This document shows positions 20,093 to 28,332 of a stretch of DNA of 64,000 nucleotides, piece by piece. The number at the start of each line of letters is the position of its first letter. Positions within the stretch are counted from its first letter, which is position 1. The notes under the pieces were generated by a model. It saw only the letters and a list, made by a program, of their open reading frames with translations, was not told the origin of the DNA and did no database searches. The position numbers and the translations under genes are program-made. Source of the stretch: Methylobacteriaceae bacterium. Its GTDB lineage: Bacteria; Pseudomonadota; Alphaproteobacteria; Rhizobiales; Beijerinckiaceae. Location of the stretch: positions 124,001 through 188,000 of the forward strand of contig JACKJE010000001.1 in NCBI GenBank assembly GCA_020638135.1, read 5' to 3'.

Positions 20093-20281
20093 ATGATCCG
20101 CATCGCCCGTACGTTCCTGCCCGCAGCCCTCCTTCTCGCCCTCGCCGGCTGTTCCAGCGACCGCTTCGCTTCGAACGAACGCGTCTACGAACCCCCGCCG
20201 GGGAGCTACGATCCACGGCCGCCGCGCAAGCGCACGGACGCCAAGACCTATCTGGAAAGCGGGCGTATGTACGATCGCTAG
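20093..20281 (+). CDS. Small lipoprotein
   Basis: This 62-residue protein has a lipoprotein signal (RTFLPAALLLALAGC) with lipobox LAGC, so cleavage and lipidation at Cys20 are expected. The mature part is proline- and charge-rich (YEPPPGSYDPRPPRK). No family was recognised. The ATG at 20093 has GAGG a few bases upstream. Its last four bases overlap the stop of the convergent MAPEG gene. Confidence 0.65.
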   Translation: MIRIARTFLPAALLLALAGCSSDRFASNERVYEPPPGSYDPRPPRKRTDAKTYLESGRMYDR

Positions 20282-20700
20282 ATCGACAGCAGAACGCGCA
20301 CGGCGAAAATCGTCCACATCAGGCCGAGGATGAACACGCCGAGCGCGAACATGTTGAAGCGCGTCGGCACGTGGTTGGAGGTCACGTGCACGAAGGCGTG
20401 CGCATAGCGCGAGGCGACGAACAGCCAGGACATGATCACGAAGATCAGATCGTCCTTCTTCGTCAGCATGGCGAAGGCGACGAGCGCGTAGAACAGGATC
20501 GGCAATTGCAGATTGTTCGCATAGGCGTTGCTGGTCTGCTGGATTGGCGCGGGCCAGGCGTCCTGACCGAGAGCGACTTCCTTCAACTTCGTTTCGCCGG
20601 CCTTGATCGAGCCGACGCGCGTCAGCGCCATGCGCCCGAGCAGGAAGAACAGGAGCGCGACCAGCGCGAAGACGGGAAGAAGAACAGCCTGGACGGACAT
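20278..20700 (-). CDS. MAPEG family membrane protein
   Basis: This 140-residue integral membrane protein has four hydrophobic segments in the MAPEG pattern. The second conserved region reads NAYANNLQLPILFYALVAF and the third SRYAHAFVHVTSNHVPTRF. Eukaryotic members act on eicosanoids and glutathione; bacterial members are mostly uncharacterised. The ATG at 20700 (MSVQAVLL) is preferred over 20730 for its GAGG site. It is convergent with the small lipoprotein gene. Confidence 0.85.
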   Translation of the reverse strand: MSVQAVLLPVFALVALLFFLLGRMALTRVGSIKAGETKLKEVALGQDAWPAPIQQTSNAYANNLQLPILFYALVAFAMLTKKDDLIFVIMSWLFVASRYAHAFVHVTSNHVPTRFNMFALGVFILGLMWTIFAVRVLLSI

Positions 20701-20753
20701 GGGCGCCTCGCTTGCGGTTTCAACGCCCATGATAGGCGAAGGCGCCGCCTTGG

Positions 20754-21308
20754 CTAGCCGCCATCGACGCGTCGCGCCGGACTGCCGGCGACCGTCGCGC
20801 CATCAGGCACGTCGCGCGTGACCACGGCGCCCGCGCCGACAATGGCGTCGTCGCCGATCGTCACGCCCGGCAGGATGATCGCCCCGCCGCCGACCCACAC
20901 GTTTGCGCCGATTTTCACGGGCTGACCGAATTCGAGCCCGGCGCGGCGTTGCTCGGGATCGCGCGGATGATCCGCGCCGTAAATCTGCACGGCCGGTCCG
21001 ATCTGCGTTCCCGCGCCGACGTCGATCAGGATGCTGTCGAGAAAGACGCAGTTGAAATTGAGGAACACGCCGTCGCCCAGGCGGATGTTGTAGCCATAGT
21101 CGCAATGGAAGGGCGGCCGCACCACGACGCGCGCGCCGACATGGCCGAGGCCCTCGCGGAGTAGGACGTGACGCTTCGTATCCGACAGTCCGCCGGCGCC
21201 ATTGTAGCGGTCCATCCACGCGCGGATGGCTGCGTGGTCGCGCACGAGCTCGGGATCGTCAGCGCGGTAAAATTCGCCCGCGAGCATTTTTTGCTTTTCG
21301 CTGCGCAT
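20754..21308 (-). CDS. Maltose/galactoside O-acetyltransferase family (left-handed beta-helix)
   Basis: This 184-residue hexapeptide-repeat acetyltransferase transfers acetyl from acetyl-CoA to a sugar hydroxyl. The N-terminal Mac domain (KQKMLAGEFYRADDPEL) and the hexapeptide turns NIRLGDGVFLNFNCVFLD, IGANVWVGGGAIILPGV and GDDAIVGAGAVVTRDV are clear, with the catalytic His in YGADHP. The closest named types are maltose acetyltransferase and NodL. The natural acceptor is not known. The ATG at 21308 is supported by an upstream GGGGA. Confidence 0.9.
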   Translation of the reverse strand: MRSEKQKMLAGEFYRADDPELVRDHAAIRAWMDRYNGAGGLSDTKRHVLLREGLGHVGARVVVRPPFHCDYGYNIRLGDGVFLNFNCVFLDSILIDVGAGTQIGPAVQIYGADHPRDPEQRRAGLEFGQPVKIGANVWVGGGAIILPGVTIGDDAIVGAGAVVTRDVPDGATVAGSPARRVDGG

Positions 21309-21485
21309 CGGTCTGCGTTTCCCCGCTTGTCTGTGTCGGTCGCGCCCGGAATAATGGCGCCCGTTTCGAAGGAGAGGAACATGCGCCATCGTGGCGGCCC
21401 TGACCACTTGCGCGCTGAGGCGACCGGGCGGCGGCGCGCGCTGTCTCGCCGGTCTCGTCGCGCGGGATCCGGGACGACCTGAACG

Positions 21486-21923
21486 ATGACGCGTACGGAC
21501 TTCCGCTTCTTCTTTCCCTTCCGCGTGCGCTATTCCGAGATCGACGGGCAGAACGTCGTCTTCAACGCGCACTACCTCACCTATTTCGACACGTCGATCA
21601 CGGAATTCTTCCGCTGGCTCGGCTACGATTACGCCGCCGAGGTGAAGGCGACCGGCGTCGATTTCCATACGGTAAGATCGCTTGTCGAATACAAGGCGCC
21701 GATCCATTTCGACGAGGAGATCGACGTCGGCGTGCGCGTCGGCGCCATCGGCAATTCGAGCCTGCGCTTCGAGCTCGCGATCTTCGCCAGGGGCGAGGAC
21801 GCGCCGCGCGCCACCGGTGAGATCGTGTGGGTCTACACCGATCAGCGCACGCACAAGACGGTGCGCGTGCCGGATGCGATGCGCGACATGCTCGGCGCCG
21901 CAGACAGGGAGCCGGTCGACTGA
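21486..21923 (+). CDS. Acyl-CoA thioesterase (4-hydroxybenzoyl-CoA thioesterase / YbgC-like hot-dog fold)
   Basis: This 145-residue hot-dog-fold protein begins with FFFPFRVRYSEIDGQNVVFNAHYLTYFD. The YSEIDGQNVVFNAHY motif corresponds to the family YxDxDxxGHVNNxxY-type active site with an Asp in EIDG. It probably hydrolyses an acyl- or aroyl-CoA in the cytoplasm. The ATG at 21486 follows a weak site. The next gene starts 11 bases after its stop, so they may be co-transcribed. Confidence 0.85.
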   Translation: MTRTDFRFFFPFRVRYSEIDGQNVVFNAHYLTYFDTSITEFFRWLGYDYAAEVKATGVDFHTVRSLVEYKAPIHFDEEIDVGVRVGAIGNSSLRFELAIFARGEDAPRATGEIVWVYTDQRTHKTVRVPDAMRDMLGAADREPVD

Positions 21924-21933
21924 CCGGAACGCC

Positions 21934-22584
21934 ATGATGCTATTTGGGGTCCTTTGGGCGGCATTCGCGCCCTTGCTGCTGCTCGCGGCGTTGGCCGGCC
22001 TTGCTTGGGTGTTCCGCCGCCTCGCGCCGGGACGTCTCGGTTGGCGCGGCGCGTTGCTGGCGGCGGCGATTGTCCTCGGGGCGCCGCTCGGCTGGATCTG
22101 GCGGCAGGACGCAGCGGCCTTTCAGGCTTTATGCCGCGCCGAGGGCGCGACAATCATTCGCGAGAAGGCGCAGGCCGACGGCATTCTGCTGACCTCGGGC
22201 ACGTCGAACAGTTTCGGTATGCGCTATCTCCACAGCGAAGGATTCGCCTGGATGGAGTCGAACGACATCTACAAGCGCGGCGGCTTCGTTCGCTACGCGC
22301 GCAACGACAAGGGCGAGATCACGACGACGAAGATCGACGCGCCGACGGCGCGCTACGAGGTGCGTGAGGTTTTCGAGCAGAAACCCAATGTCGGCATTTC
22401 GCGCACGCTCGTGCTCGATCGTCAGTCGGGCCGCGAACTCGCGCGTGGCTCGTCGCTGAGTTTCGATGGCGGACGGCTCAAATGGGTTTTCGGCGCCTGG
22501 GGCGTCGGCTCATGTCCGAGCGCCCGCGACGATCCCGCCGTATTCAACGCCTGGTATCACCTGGCGAAGAACACGCTGCGCTGA
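21934..22584 (+). CDS. Hypothetical membrane-anchored protein
   Basis: This 216-residue protein has two N-terminal hydrophobic segments (residues ~4-26 and ~40-57) and a ~150-residue soluble part with aromatic beta-rich stretches (GMRYLHSEGFAWMESNDIYKR) and ARGSSLSFDGGRLKWVFGAWG. No family was recognised. The ATG is the second gene start after the thioesterase, 11 bases downstream of its stop. It is convergent with guaB. Confidence 0.7.
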   Translation: MMLFGVLWAAFAPLLLLAALAGLAWVFRRLAPGRLGWRGALLAAAIVLGAPLGWIWRQDAAAFQALCRAEGATIIREKAQADGILLTSGTSNSFGMRYLHSEGFAWMESNDIYKRGGFVRYARNDKGEITTTKIDAPTARYEVREVFEQKPNVGISRTLVLDRQSGRELARGSSLSFDGGRLKWVFGAWGVGSCPSARDDPAVFNAWYHLAKNTLR

Positions 22585-22588
22585 TTCC

Positions 22589-24081
22589 TTACATCCCGCC
22601 GGTCGGATAGTTCGGGCTTTCACGCGTGATCGCCACGTCGTGCACGTGGCTTTCGCGCAGTCCCGCGCCGGTGATGCGCACGAAGCTCGCGCGCTTCTGG
22701 AACTCGCCGATCGAGGGCGCCCCCACATAGCCCATGGCGGCGCGAAGACCGCCGGCGAGCTGGTGCAGGATCGGGCCGACGGGGCCGCGATAGGGCACCT
22801 GGCCCTCGATGCCTTCCGGCACGAGCTTCATCTGGTCCTTGATGTCCTGCTGGAAATAGCGGTCGGCCGAGCCGCGCGCCATCGCGCCGACCGAGCCCAT
22901 GCCGCGATAGGCCTGAACGAGCGGCCCTGGTACAGGAAGACTTCCGCCGGGCTCTCGTCCGTGCCGGCGAGCAGCGAGCCGATCATCACGCAATCTGCGC
23001 CGGCGGCGATCGCCTTGGCGAGATCGCCGGAATATTTGATGCCGCCGTCGGCAATGACGGGCACATCGGCTCTGCGCGCGACATCCGCCGCATCCATGAT
23101 CGCGGTCAGCTGCGGCACGCCGACGCCGGCGACGATGCGCGTCGTGCAGATCGAGCCCGGCCCGATGCCGATCTTGATGGCGTCCGCGCCCGCGTCGATC
23201 AGCGCCTTCGCGCCCTCGCTCGTCGCGACATTGCCGGCGAGCACCGATACCTTGTTCGACACGCGCTTGATGCGCGCGACCTGGTCGAGCACGCTCTGCG
23301 AATGGCCGTGCGCCGTGTCGACGACGACGCAGTCGACGCCCGCGTCGATCAGCATCAGCGCGCGCTCGTAGCCCTTGTCGCCGACCGTGGAGGCGGCCGC
23401 CACGCGCAACCGGCCTTCCGCGTCCTTGCAGGCGTTGGGGTGCAACGTCGCCTTCTCGATGTCCTTCACGGTGATCAGGCCGACACACTTGTAGTCCTCG
23501 TCGACCACCAGCAGCTTCTCGATGCGATTTTGATGCAGCAGCCGCCGCGCTTCTTCCTTGGCCACGCCCTCCTGCACGGTGATGAGCTTGCGCGTCATCA
23601 GCTCCGAGACCGGCTGCGTCTGATTTTCGGCGAAACGCACGTCGCGATTGGTGAGGATGCCGCAGAGCTTGCCAGCCTTGCCGTTGCCGCCGCGCTCGAC
23701 GACGGGAATGCCGGAGATCGAGTAGCGCGCCATGATGGCGAGCGCGTCGGCCAGCGTCTGGTCGGGGTAGATGGTGATCGGATTGACCACCATGCCGCTC
23801 TCGTAGCGTTTGACCTTTCGGACCTCCTCGGCCTGTTCCTCCGGCTCGAGATTGCGATGGATGACGCCGAGGCCGCCGGCCTGCGCCATCGCGATGGCGA
23901 GGCGCGCCTCCGTCACCGTGTCCATGGCGGACGAAATGATCGGCAGGTTGAGCGCGATCTCGCGGGTCAGGCGCGAGCGGATGTCCACGCCGCTCGGCAT
24001 GATCTCGGAATGGCCGGGCCGCAGCAGAACGTCGTCGAAGGTGAGGGCCTCGACGAGCAGGGGACGATCGATGACGGGCAT
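22589..24081 (-). pseudogene. guaB: IMP dehydrogenase with an apparent single-base frameshift
   Basis: GuaB converts IMP to XMP, the committed step to GMP. Start MPVIDRPLLVEALTFDDVLL is at 24081. The barrel, the Bateman CBS pair (VSELMTRKLITVQE to KCVGLITVKDIEKATLHP) and the catalytic loop GIGPGSICTTRIV are intact. At about 22,920-22,930, after EVFLYQGRS, the frame shifts by one base; the next frame resumes with QAYRGMGSVGAMARGSADRYFQ and runs to the normal C-terminus with stop at 22589. A one-base deletion explains this. IMP dehydrogenase is usually essential, so a sequencing or assembly error is more likely than true loss. If real, the protein would lose the active-site flap and C-terminus. 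Confidence 0.9.
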
Positions 24082-24248
24082 GGCCAACTCCGGAAAAGAC
24101 GAAAAGCGGCGGAATCGGTTCCGCCGCATCGGATTGGCGCGTGCTCATAGCATCATTGTGACCGGGCGCAAACTGTGGCTCTGCGGCGCGGGGCAGGTCC
24201 GCGCGCCGCACTCTGTCGCGCCTGCGGGCCAAGGCTATAGTGGCGGCG

Positions 24249-25679
24249 ATGAATCTCCAGTCTCCTCCGCCCGAAGCCGCGCCCCGGACCGAAAGCCGCA
24301 CGACCATGATCACCCCGTTGGTCGTGGCGACCGCGCTGTTCATGGAGAACCTCGATTCGACGGTCATCTCGACATCGCTGCCGGCCATCGCCGCCGATCT
24401 CCACGAGGATCCGGTCGCCCTCAAACTGGCGCTGACGGCCTATCTTCTGTCGCTCGCCATCTTCATCCCGGCGTCCGGCTGGACCGCTGACCGCTTCGGC
24501 GCACGAAAAGTGTTCCGCGCCGCGATCCTCGTCTTCGCGCTTGGCTCGATCCTGTGCGGGCTTTCGTCTTCGCTGCCGCAATTCGTCGCCGCTCGCATGA
24601 TCCAGGGCATGGGCGGCGCGATGATGACGCCGGTCGGCCGTCTGGTGCTCATGCGCTCGGTGCCGCGATCCGAAATAGTCCGCGCGCTCGCTTGGTTGAC
24701 CGTGCCGGCGCTGATCGGGCCGGTCATCGGCCCGCCGCTCGGCGGCTTCATCACCACCTATTTCCACTGGCGGTGGATTTTCTGGATCAACATCCCGATC
24801 AGCATTCTGGGCGTCGCGCTCGCGACCATTTTCATTGCCGACGTGCGGGAAAAGGATACGCCGCCGCTCGACGTCGGCGGCTTCGTCATGATCGGCGTCG
24901 CGCTCTCCTGCCTGATCTTCGGCTTTTCCGCCCTCGGGCGGGGCATTGTCGCGGGGCCCGTCGACGCCGCGCTGATCCTCGTCGGGTTCCTGAGCCTCGG
25001 CCTCTACGTGCGCCATGCGCTGACGACGCCGCATCCCATCCTCGACCTGCGGCTGCTGGCGCTGCCGACGCTGCGCGCGAGCGTCGGCGGCGGCTTTCTG
25101 TTCCGCCTCGGGCTCGGCGCCACGCCTTTCCTGCTGCCGCTGCTGTTCCAGATGGGCTTCGGCCTCGACCCCTTTCAATCAGGATCGCTCACCTTCGTCT
25201 CCACCCTCGGGGCCATGGCGATGAAGCCGACGGCGGGTCCGATCCTCAAGCGATTCGGCTTCCGCAACGTGCTGGTCGCCAACGCCCTGATCTCGACCGC
25301 CTTCTTTCTCGCCAACACGCTGTTCACCGCCGCGACCCCGCATGCCGTCATCATCGCGGTCCTGCTGACCGGCGGCTTCTTCCGGTCGCTGCAATTCACC
25401 GCCATCAACGCTGTCGCCTATGCCGAGGTCGACGATCGCCGCATGAGCCATGCGACGAGCCTCGCCGCCGTCGGCCAGCAATTGTCGCTGTCGGTCGGGG
25501 TCACGCTCGGCGCCGGCGCGCTCGAATTCACACGAGCCCGCCACGGCGGCGGATCGGCGCTCGAAGTCGGTGATTTCGCGCCGGCTTTCGTGGTCGTCGG
25601 GCTGGTGTCGGCCGCCTCGGTCCTGTTCTTTTCACGCCTGACGCCGGATGCCGGCGCGGAAATTTCCGGCCGGCGCTGA
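24249..25679 (+). CDS. DHA2-type MFS multidrug efflux transporter
   Basis: This ~476-residue integral membrane protein belongs to the EmrB/QacA (DHA2) branch, with about 14 hydrophobic segments. Early motif D1-like LFMENLDSTVISTSLPAIA, motif A-like GWTADRFGARKVF and motif C-like GPVIGPPLGGFI are visible. It uses the proton gradient to export small molecules. No membrane-fusion partner (emrA) or regulator is adjacent. It is divergent from guaB. The ATG at 24249 is preferred over the GTG at 24240. The substrate is unknown. Confidence 0.9.
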   Translation: MNLQSPPPEAAPRTESRTTMITPLVVATALFMENLDSTVISTSLPAIAADLHEDPVALKLALTAYLLSLAIFIPASGWTADRFGARKVFRAAILVFALGSILCGLSSSLPQFVAARMIQGMGGAMMTPVGRLVLMRSVPRSEIVRALAWLTVPALIGPVIGPPLGGFITTYFHWRWIFWINIPISILGVALATIFIADVREKDTPPLDVGGFVMIGVALSCLIFGFSALGRGIVAGPVDAALILVGFLSLGLYVRHALTTPHPILDLRLLALPTLRASVGGGFLFRLGLGATPFLLPLLFQMGFGLDPFQSGSLTFVSTLGAMAMKPTAGPILKRFGFRNVLVANALISTAFFLANTLFTAATPHAVIIAVLLTGGFFRSLQFTAINAVAYAEVDDRRMSHATSLAAVGQQLSLSVGVTLGAGALEFTRARHGGGSALEVGDFAPAFVVVGLVSAASVLFFSRLTPDAGAEISGRR

Positions 25680-25784
25680 CGTTTGTATGTGGCCAATGGA
25701 CCCGCAGGTTTGAATTGCTCCGGCCTTGCCGCCGCGCCGCATTCGTGGCTTGTTTTCCGGTAAGCGGGGAGTTCGGGGAGAGGA

Positions 25785-26582
25785 ATGAGCGAGGCAGGAG
25801 CGGAGGTCGCCGGTGAAACCGGTCAGGCGCGTGGCGCCCGCCTCGAAATACAAGCGCTGAAGCGTGACGACCTGATCGAATGCCTTTTGCGGGGCTGGCA
25901 GGACTTTGCCGCCGCGCCGCTGTACGGCCTGTTCTTCGGCGGCATCTATGCGCTGGGCGGCATGGCGCTGGTCGCGCTGTTCCTCGCGTTGCATCTGCCG
26001 TGGATCGGCTATCCGCTCACCATGGGTTTCGCGCTGGTCGTCCCCTTCGTCGCGGCGGGAACCTATGAAGTCTCACGCAGGCTGGAGCGCAGCGAGCGCC
26101 TGAGCTGGGGCGAGGTGCTGGGCTCCGTCTGGTCGCGTTCCGGCAAGGATCTCGGCTGGATGGCGCTGGTCACGGTGTTCGCGCTCATCATCTGGGTCGA
26201 CTTCGCAATTTTCATTTTCCTGATGTTCTACGGCCTGCACATTCCGACCGTACATGAACTCGTCGTCGCCGTGCTCTCGACTGGCAAGGGCGTACTCTTT
26301 GCCGCCGTCGGCAATGCGCTCGGCGCCATCATCGCCATGTTCGTGTTTTCGATCACCGTGGTCTCGTTCCCGTTGCTGGTCGACCGCGACGTCGATTTCG
26401 TCACGGCCATGCTGACCAGCATTCGCAGCGTGCTGAAGAACCCCGCGCAGATGATCGCCTGGGCGCTTCTGATCGCGCTCTTCCTCGGCGCCTCGATCCT
26501 GTCCGGCTTCATCGGCCTGTTCATCTCGCTGCCCGTGCTCGGGCACGCGAGCTGGCACCTCTATCGCAAATTGGTCGTCTAG
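25785..26582 (+). CDS. DUF2189 family membrane protein
   Basis: This 265-residue protein has six hydrophobic segments. It carries the DUF2189 pattern: an N-terminal soluble ~50 residues leading into LRGWQDFAAAPLYGLFFGGIY, and a middle VVSFPLLVDRDVDFVTAMLTSI. Proteins of this family are common in alphaproteobacteria, sometimes next to cytochrome oxidase genes, but have no proven function. The ATG follows GGGGAGAGGA. The next gene begins 5 bases downstream, so it is probably the same transcript. Confidence 0.85.
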   Translation: MSEAGAEVAGETGQARGARLEIQALKRDDLIECLLRGWQDFAAAPLYGLFFGGIYALGGMALVALFLALHLPWIGYPLTMGFALVVPFVAAGTYEVSRRLERSERLSWGEVLGSVWSRSGKDLGWMALVTVFALIIWVDFAIFIFLMFYGLHIPTVHELVVAVLSTGKGVLFAAVGNALGAIIAMFVFSITVVSFPLLVDRDVDFVTAMLTSIRSVLKNPAQMIAWALLIALFLGASILSGFIGLFISLPVLGHASWHLYRKLVV

Positions 26583-26587
26583 CGGCG

Positions 26588-27283
26588 TTGCGAGTCCGGT
26601 TCATCCAGACTTCGGATGCGGTCCGCTACGCGCCCATGCTCGACGTGACTTCGACGAGCGTGCGCGCCTATTGCGATCTCCAGGGCTACGAATACGAAAC
26701 CTTCCGCGGACTGAAAGTCGGCAGCCGGCCGCAAGACGCGACCTACAATCGCATCGCGCTGCTCAATGAAAGTCTGGACGCCGGTTTCGACGGCTGGCTG
26801 GTCTTTCTCGACACAGACGCCTTCGTTGTCGATCTCGATTTCGATCTCGACGCCTATCTGACGCGCCATAGCGACCGCGCGCTTGTCCTGAGGCCTTCGA
26901 TCCCGGGCGCGCAGGACGCGTGGCGCGTGAATGTCGGCGTGCTCCTCGTCAATGCCAGCCATCCGCTTGCCGTTCGCGCGATGCGCGTCTGGCGGCGTCT
27001 GCTGCGCGTCGCGCGGGCGACGGGCCAGCTCTCGCTGCCGTGGCGCTACGCGCTCGTCGACGACCAGAAACTTCTCCAGTTCCACTTGATGGCCAGCCCC
27101 GCAACGCGGCGCGCGATCCACTACGAGGATCCCGCACTGATCAATGGCGCCGACGCGACCTTTATCGCGCACTATCTGCTCTCCGACATTCCCGATCTCG
27201 ACATGCGCGTCGCCATGATCGCGGCGCGCATCGACCGCGCCTTCGCGGAGGCCGGCGTCGACCCCGCGCCATGGCGAACCTGA
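26588..27283 (+). CDS. Glycosyltransferase-like protein with DxD motif
   Basis: This 231-residue protein starts with a beta-strand/helix pattern (VRFIQTSDAVRYAPMLDVTS) and contains WLVFLDTDAFVVDLDFDLD, where DTD resembles the metal-binding DxD of GT-A glycosyltransferases. A later NVGVLLVNASHPLAVRAMRVW matches galactosyltransferase-like families. The acceptor and donor are unknown. The start is a TTG at 26588, 5 bases after the previous stop; an ATG at 26636 would remove the first strand and is less likely. No signal peptide. Confidence 0.65.
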   Translation: MRVRFIQTSDAVRYAPMLDVTSTSVRAYCDLQGYEYETFRGLKVGSRPQDATYNRIALLNESLDAGFDGWLVFLDTDAFVVDLDFDLDAYLTRHSDRALVLRPSIPGAQDAWRVNVGVLLVNASHPLAVRAMRVWRRLLRVARATGQLSLPWRYALVDDQKLLQFHLMASPATRRAIHYEDPALINGADATFIAHYLLSDIPDLDMRVAMIAARIDRAFAEAGVDPAPWRT

Positions 27284-27300
27284 TGTCGGCAGGGCTTGAT

Positions 27301-27320
27301 ATATTCGCATTCGCGCATAT
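27301..27320. promoter_or_regulatory. Operator-like inverted repeat upstream of the persulfide dioxygenase-like gene
   Basis: ATATTCGC and GCGCATAT form an 8-base inverted repeat (7 of 8 match) around ATTC, 42 bases before the start codon. Blh-type persulfide dioxygenases in rhizobia are often controlled by ArsR-family sulfur sensors (BigR/SqrR) bound to AT-flanked palindromes in this position. Binding is not shown and no such regulator gene lies in the window. Confidence 0.4.
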
Positions 27321-27362
27321 GTGTTGTCTTACTGACCGATGAGCAGCAGGAGGGAGCGCGCC

Positions 27363-28271
27363 ATGTCCAATCCGACAGCGTCTGAATTTGCCGATCGCGC
27401 CGATCTCGCGGTCAAGCCGCAGGTGGCCGCCTTTTTCGATCCGCGCACCAATACGATCAGCTATGTGGTGCGCGACCCCGGTTCGAACGCCTGCGCCATC
27501 ATCGATTCGGTCATGGATTTCGATTATGCGGCCGGCCGGATCTCCTATGAATCCGCCGACCAGATCATCGATTTCGTGCGCCGCGAGGGGCTCGATCTGC
27601 AATGGCTGATCGAGACGCATGTGCACGCCGATCATCTCTCGGCCGCGCCCTATATCCAGCAGAAGCTCGGCGGCAAGATCGGCATCGGCGAAAAGATCGT
27701 CACGGTGCAGAACACGTTCGGCAAGGTCTTCAACGAGGGTACGGAATTCCAGCGCGACGGCAGCCAGTTCGACCGCCTGTTCGCCGATGGCGACACGTAC
27801 GAGATCGGCGGCATGAAGGCTTTCGCCATCCATACGCCCGGCCACACGCCGGCCTGCATGACCCATGTGATCGGCGACGCAGCCTTCGTTGGCGATACGC
27901 TGTTCATGCCCGACGGCGGCTCGGCGCGCGCCGATTTTCCCGGCGGCGACGCCCGCACCCTCTACCGCTCGATCCGCCGCGTCCTGTCGCTGCCCGGCGA
28001 GATGCGCCTGTTCATGTGCCACGACTACGGCCCGAACAACCGCGAAATCCGCTGGGAGACGACGGTCGCCGACGAGCGGGCGCACAATATCCACGTCCGC
28101 GACGGGGTCAGCGAGGACGAATTCGTCAAGATGCGCGAGGCGCGCGACGCGACCCTCGACATGCCAAAACTGATCATCCCCTCGCTGCAGGTGAACATGC
28201 GCGGCGGCGAACTGCCGCCGGCCGACGAGGAGGGCAAGCGCTTCCTGAAGGTGCCGATCAACGGGCTTTAG
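27363..28271 (+). CDS. Persulfide dioxygenase-like MBL-fold hydrolase (ETHE1/Blh type)
   Basis: This 302-residue metallo-beta-lactamase-fold protein has the iron-site motif THVHADHLSAAPYIQQKLG, then IHTPGHTPACMTHVIGDAAFVGDTLFMPD split over the next region, and a C-terminal CHDYGPNNREIRWETTV. The ETHE1 subgroup oxidises glutathione persulfide to sulfite, detoxifying sulfide. The ATG at 27363 follows AGGAGGGAG. Together with the upstream sulfate operon and exporter it fits sulfur handling, but the link is inference. The gene has its own promoter region with a palindrome. Confidence 0.87.
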   Translation: MSNPTASEFADRADLAVKPQVAAFFDPRTNTISYVVRDPGSNACAIIDSVMDFDYAAGRISYESADQIIDFVRREGLDLQWLIETHVHADHLSAAPYIQQKLGGKIGIGEKIVTVQNTFGKVFNEGTEFQRDGSQFDRLFADGDTYEIGGMKAFAIHTPGHTPACMTHVIGDAAFVGDTLFMPDGGSARADFPGGDARTLYRSIRRVLSLPGEMRLFMCHDYGPNNREIRWETTVADERAHNIHVRDGVSEDEFVKMREARDATLDMPKLIIPSLQVNMRGGELPPADEEGKRFLKVPINGL

Positions 28272-28332
28272 CCGGCATTGCGCGGCCGACGGGGATTTTG
28301 ACCTTTCCCGGCCGATCCTCTAATGCGCGCCC

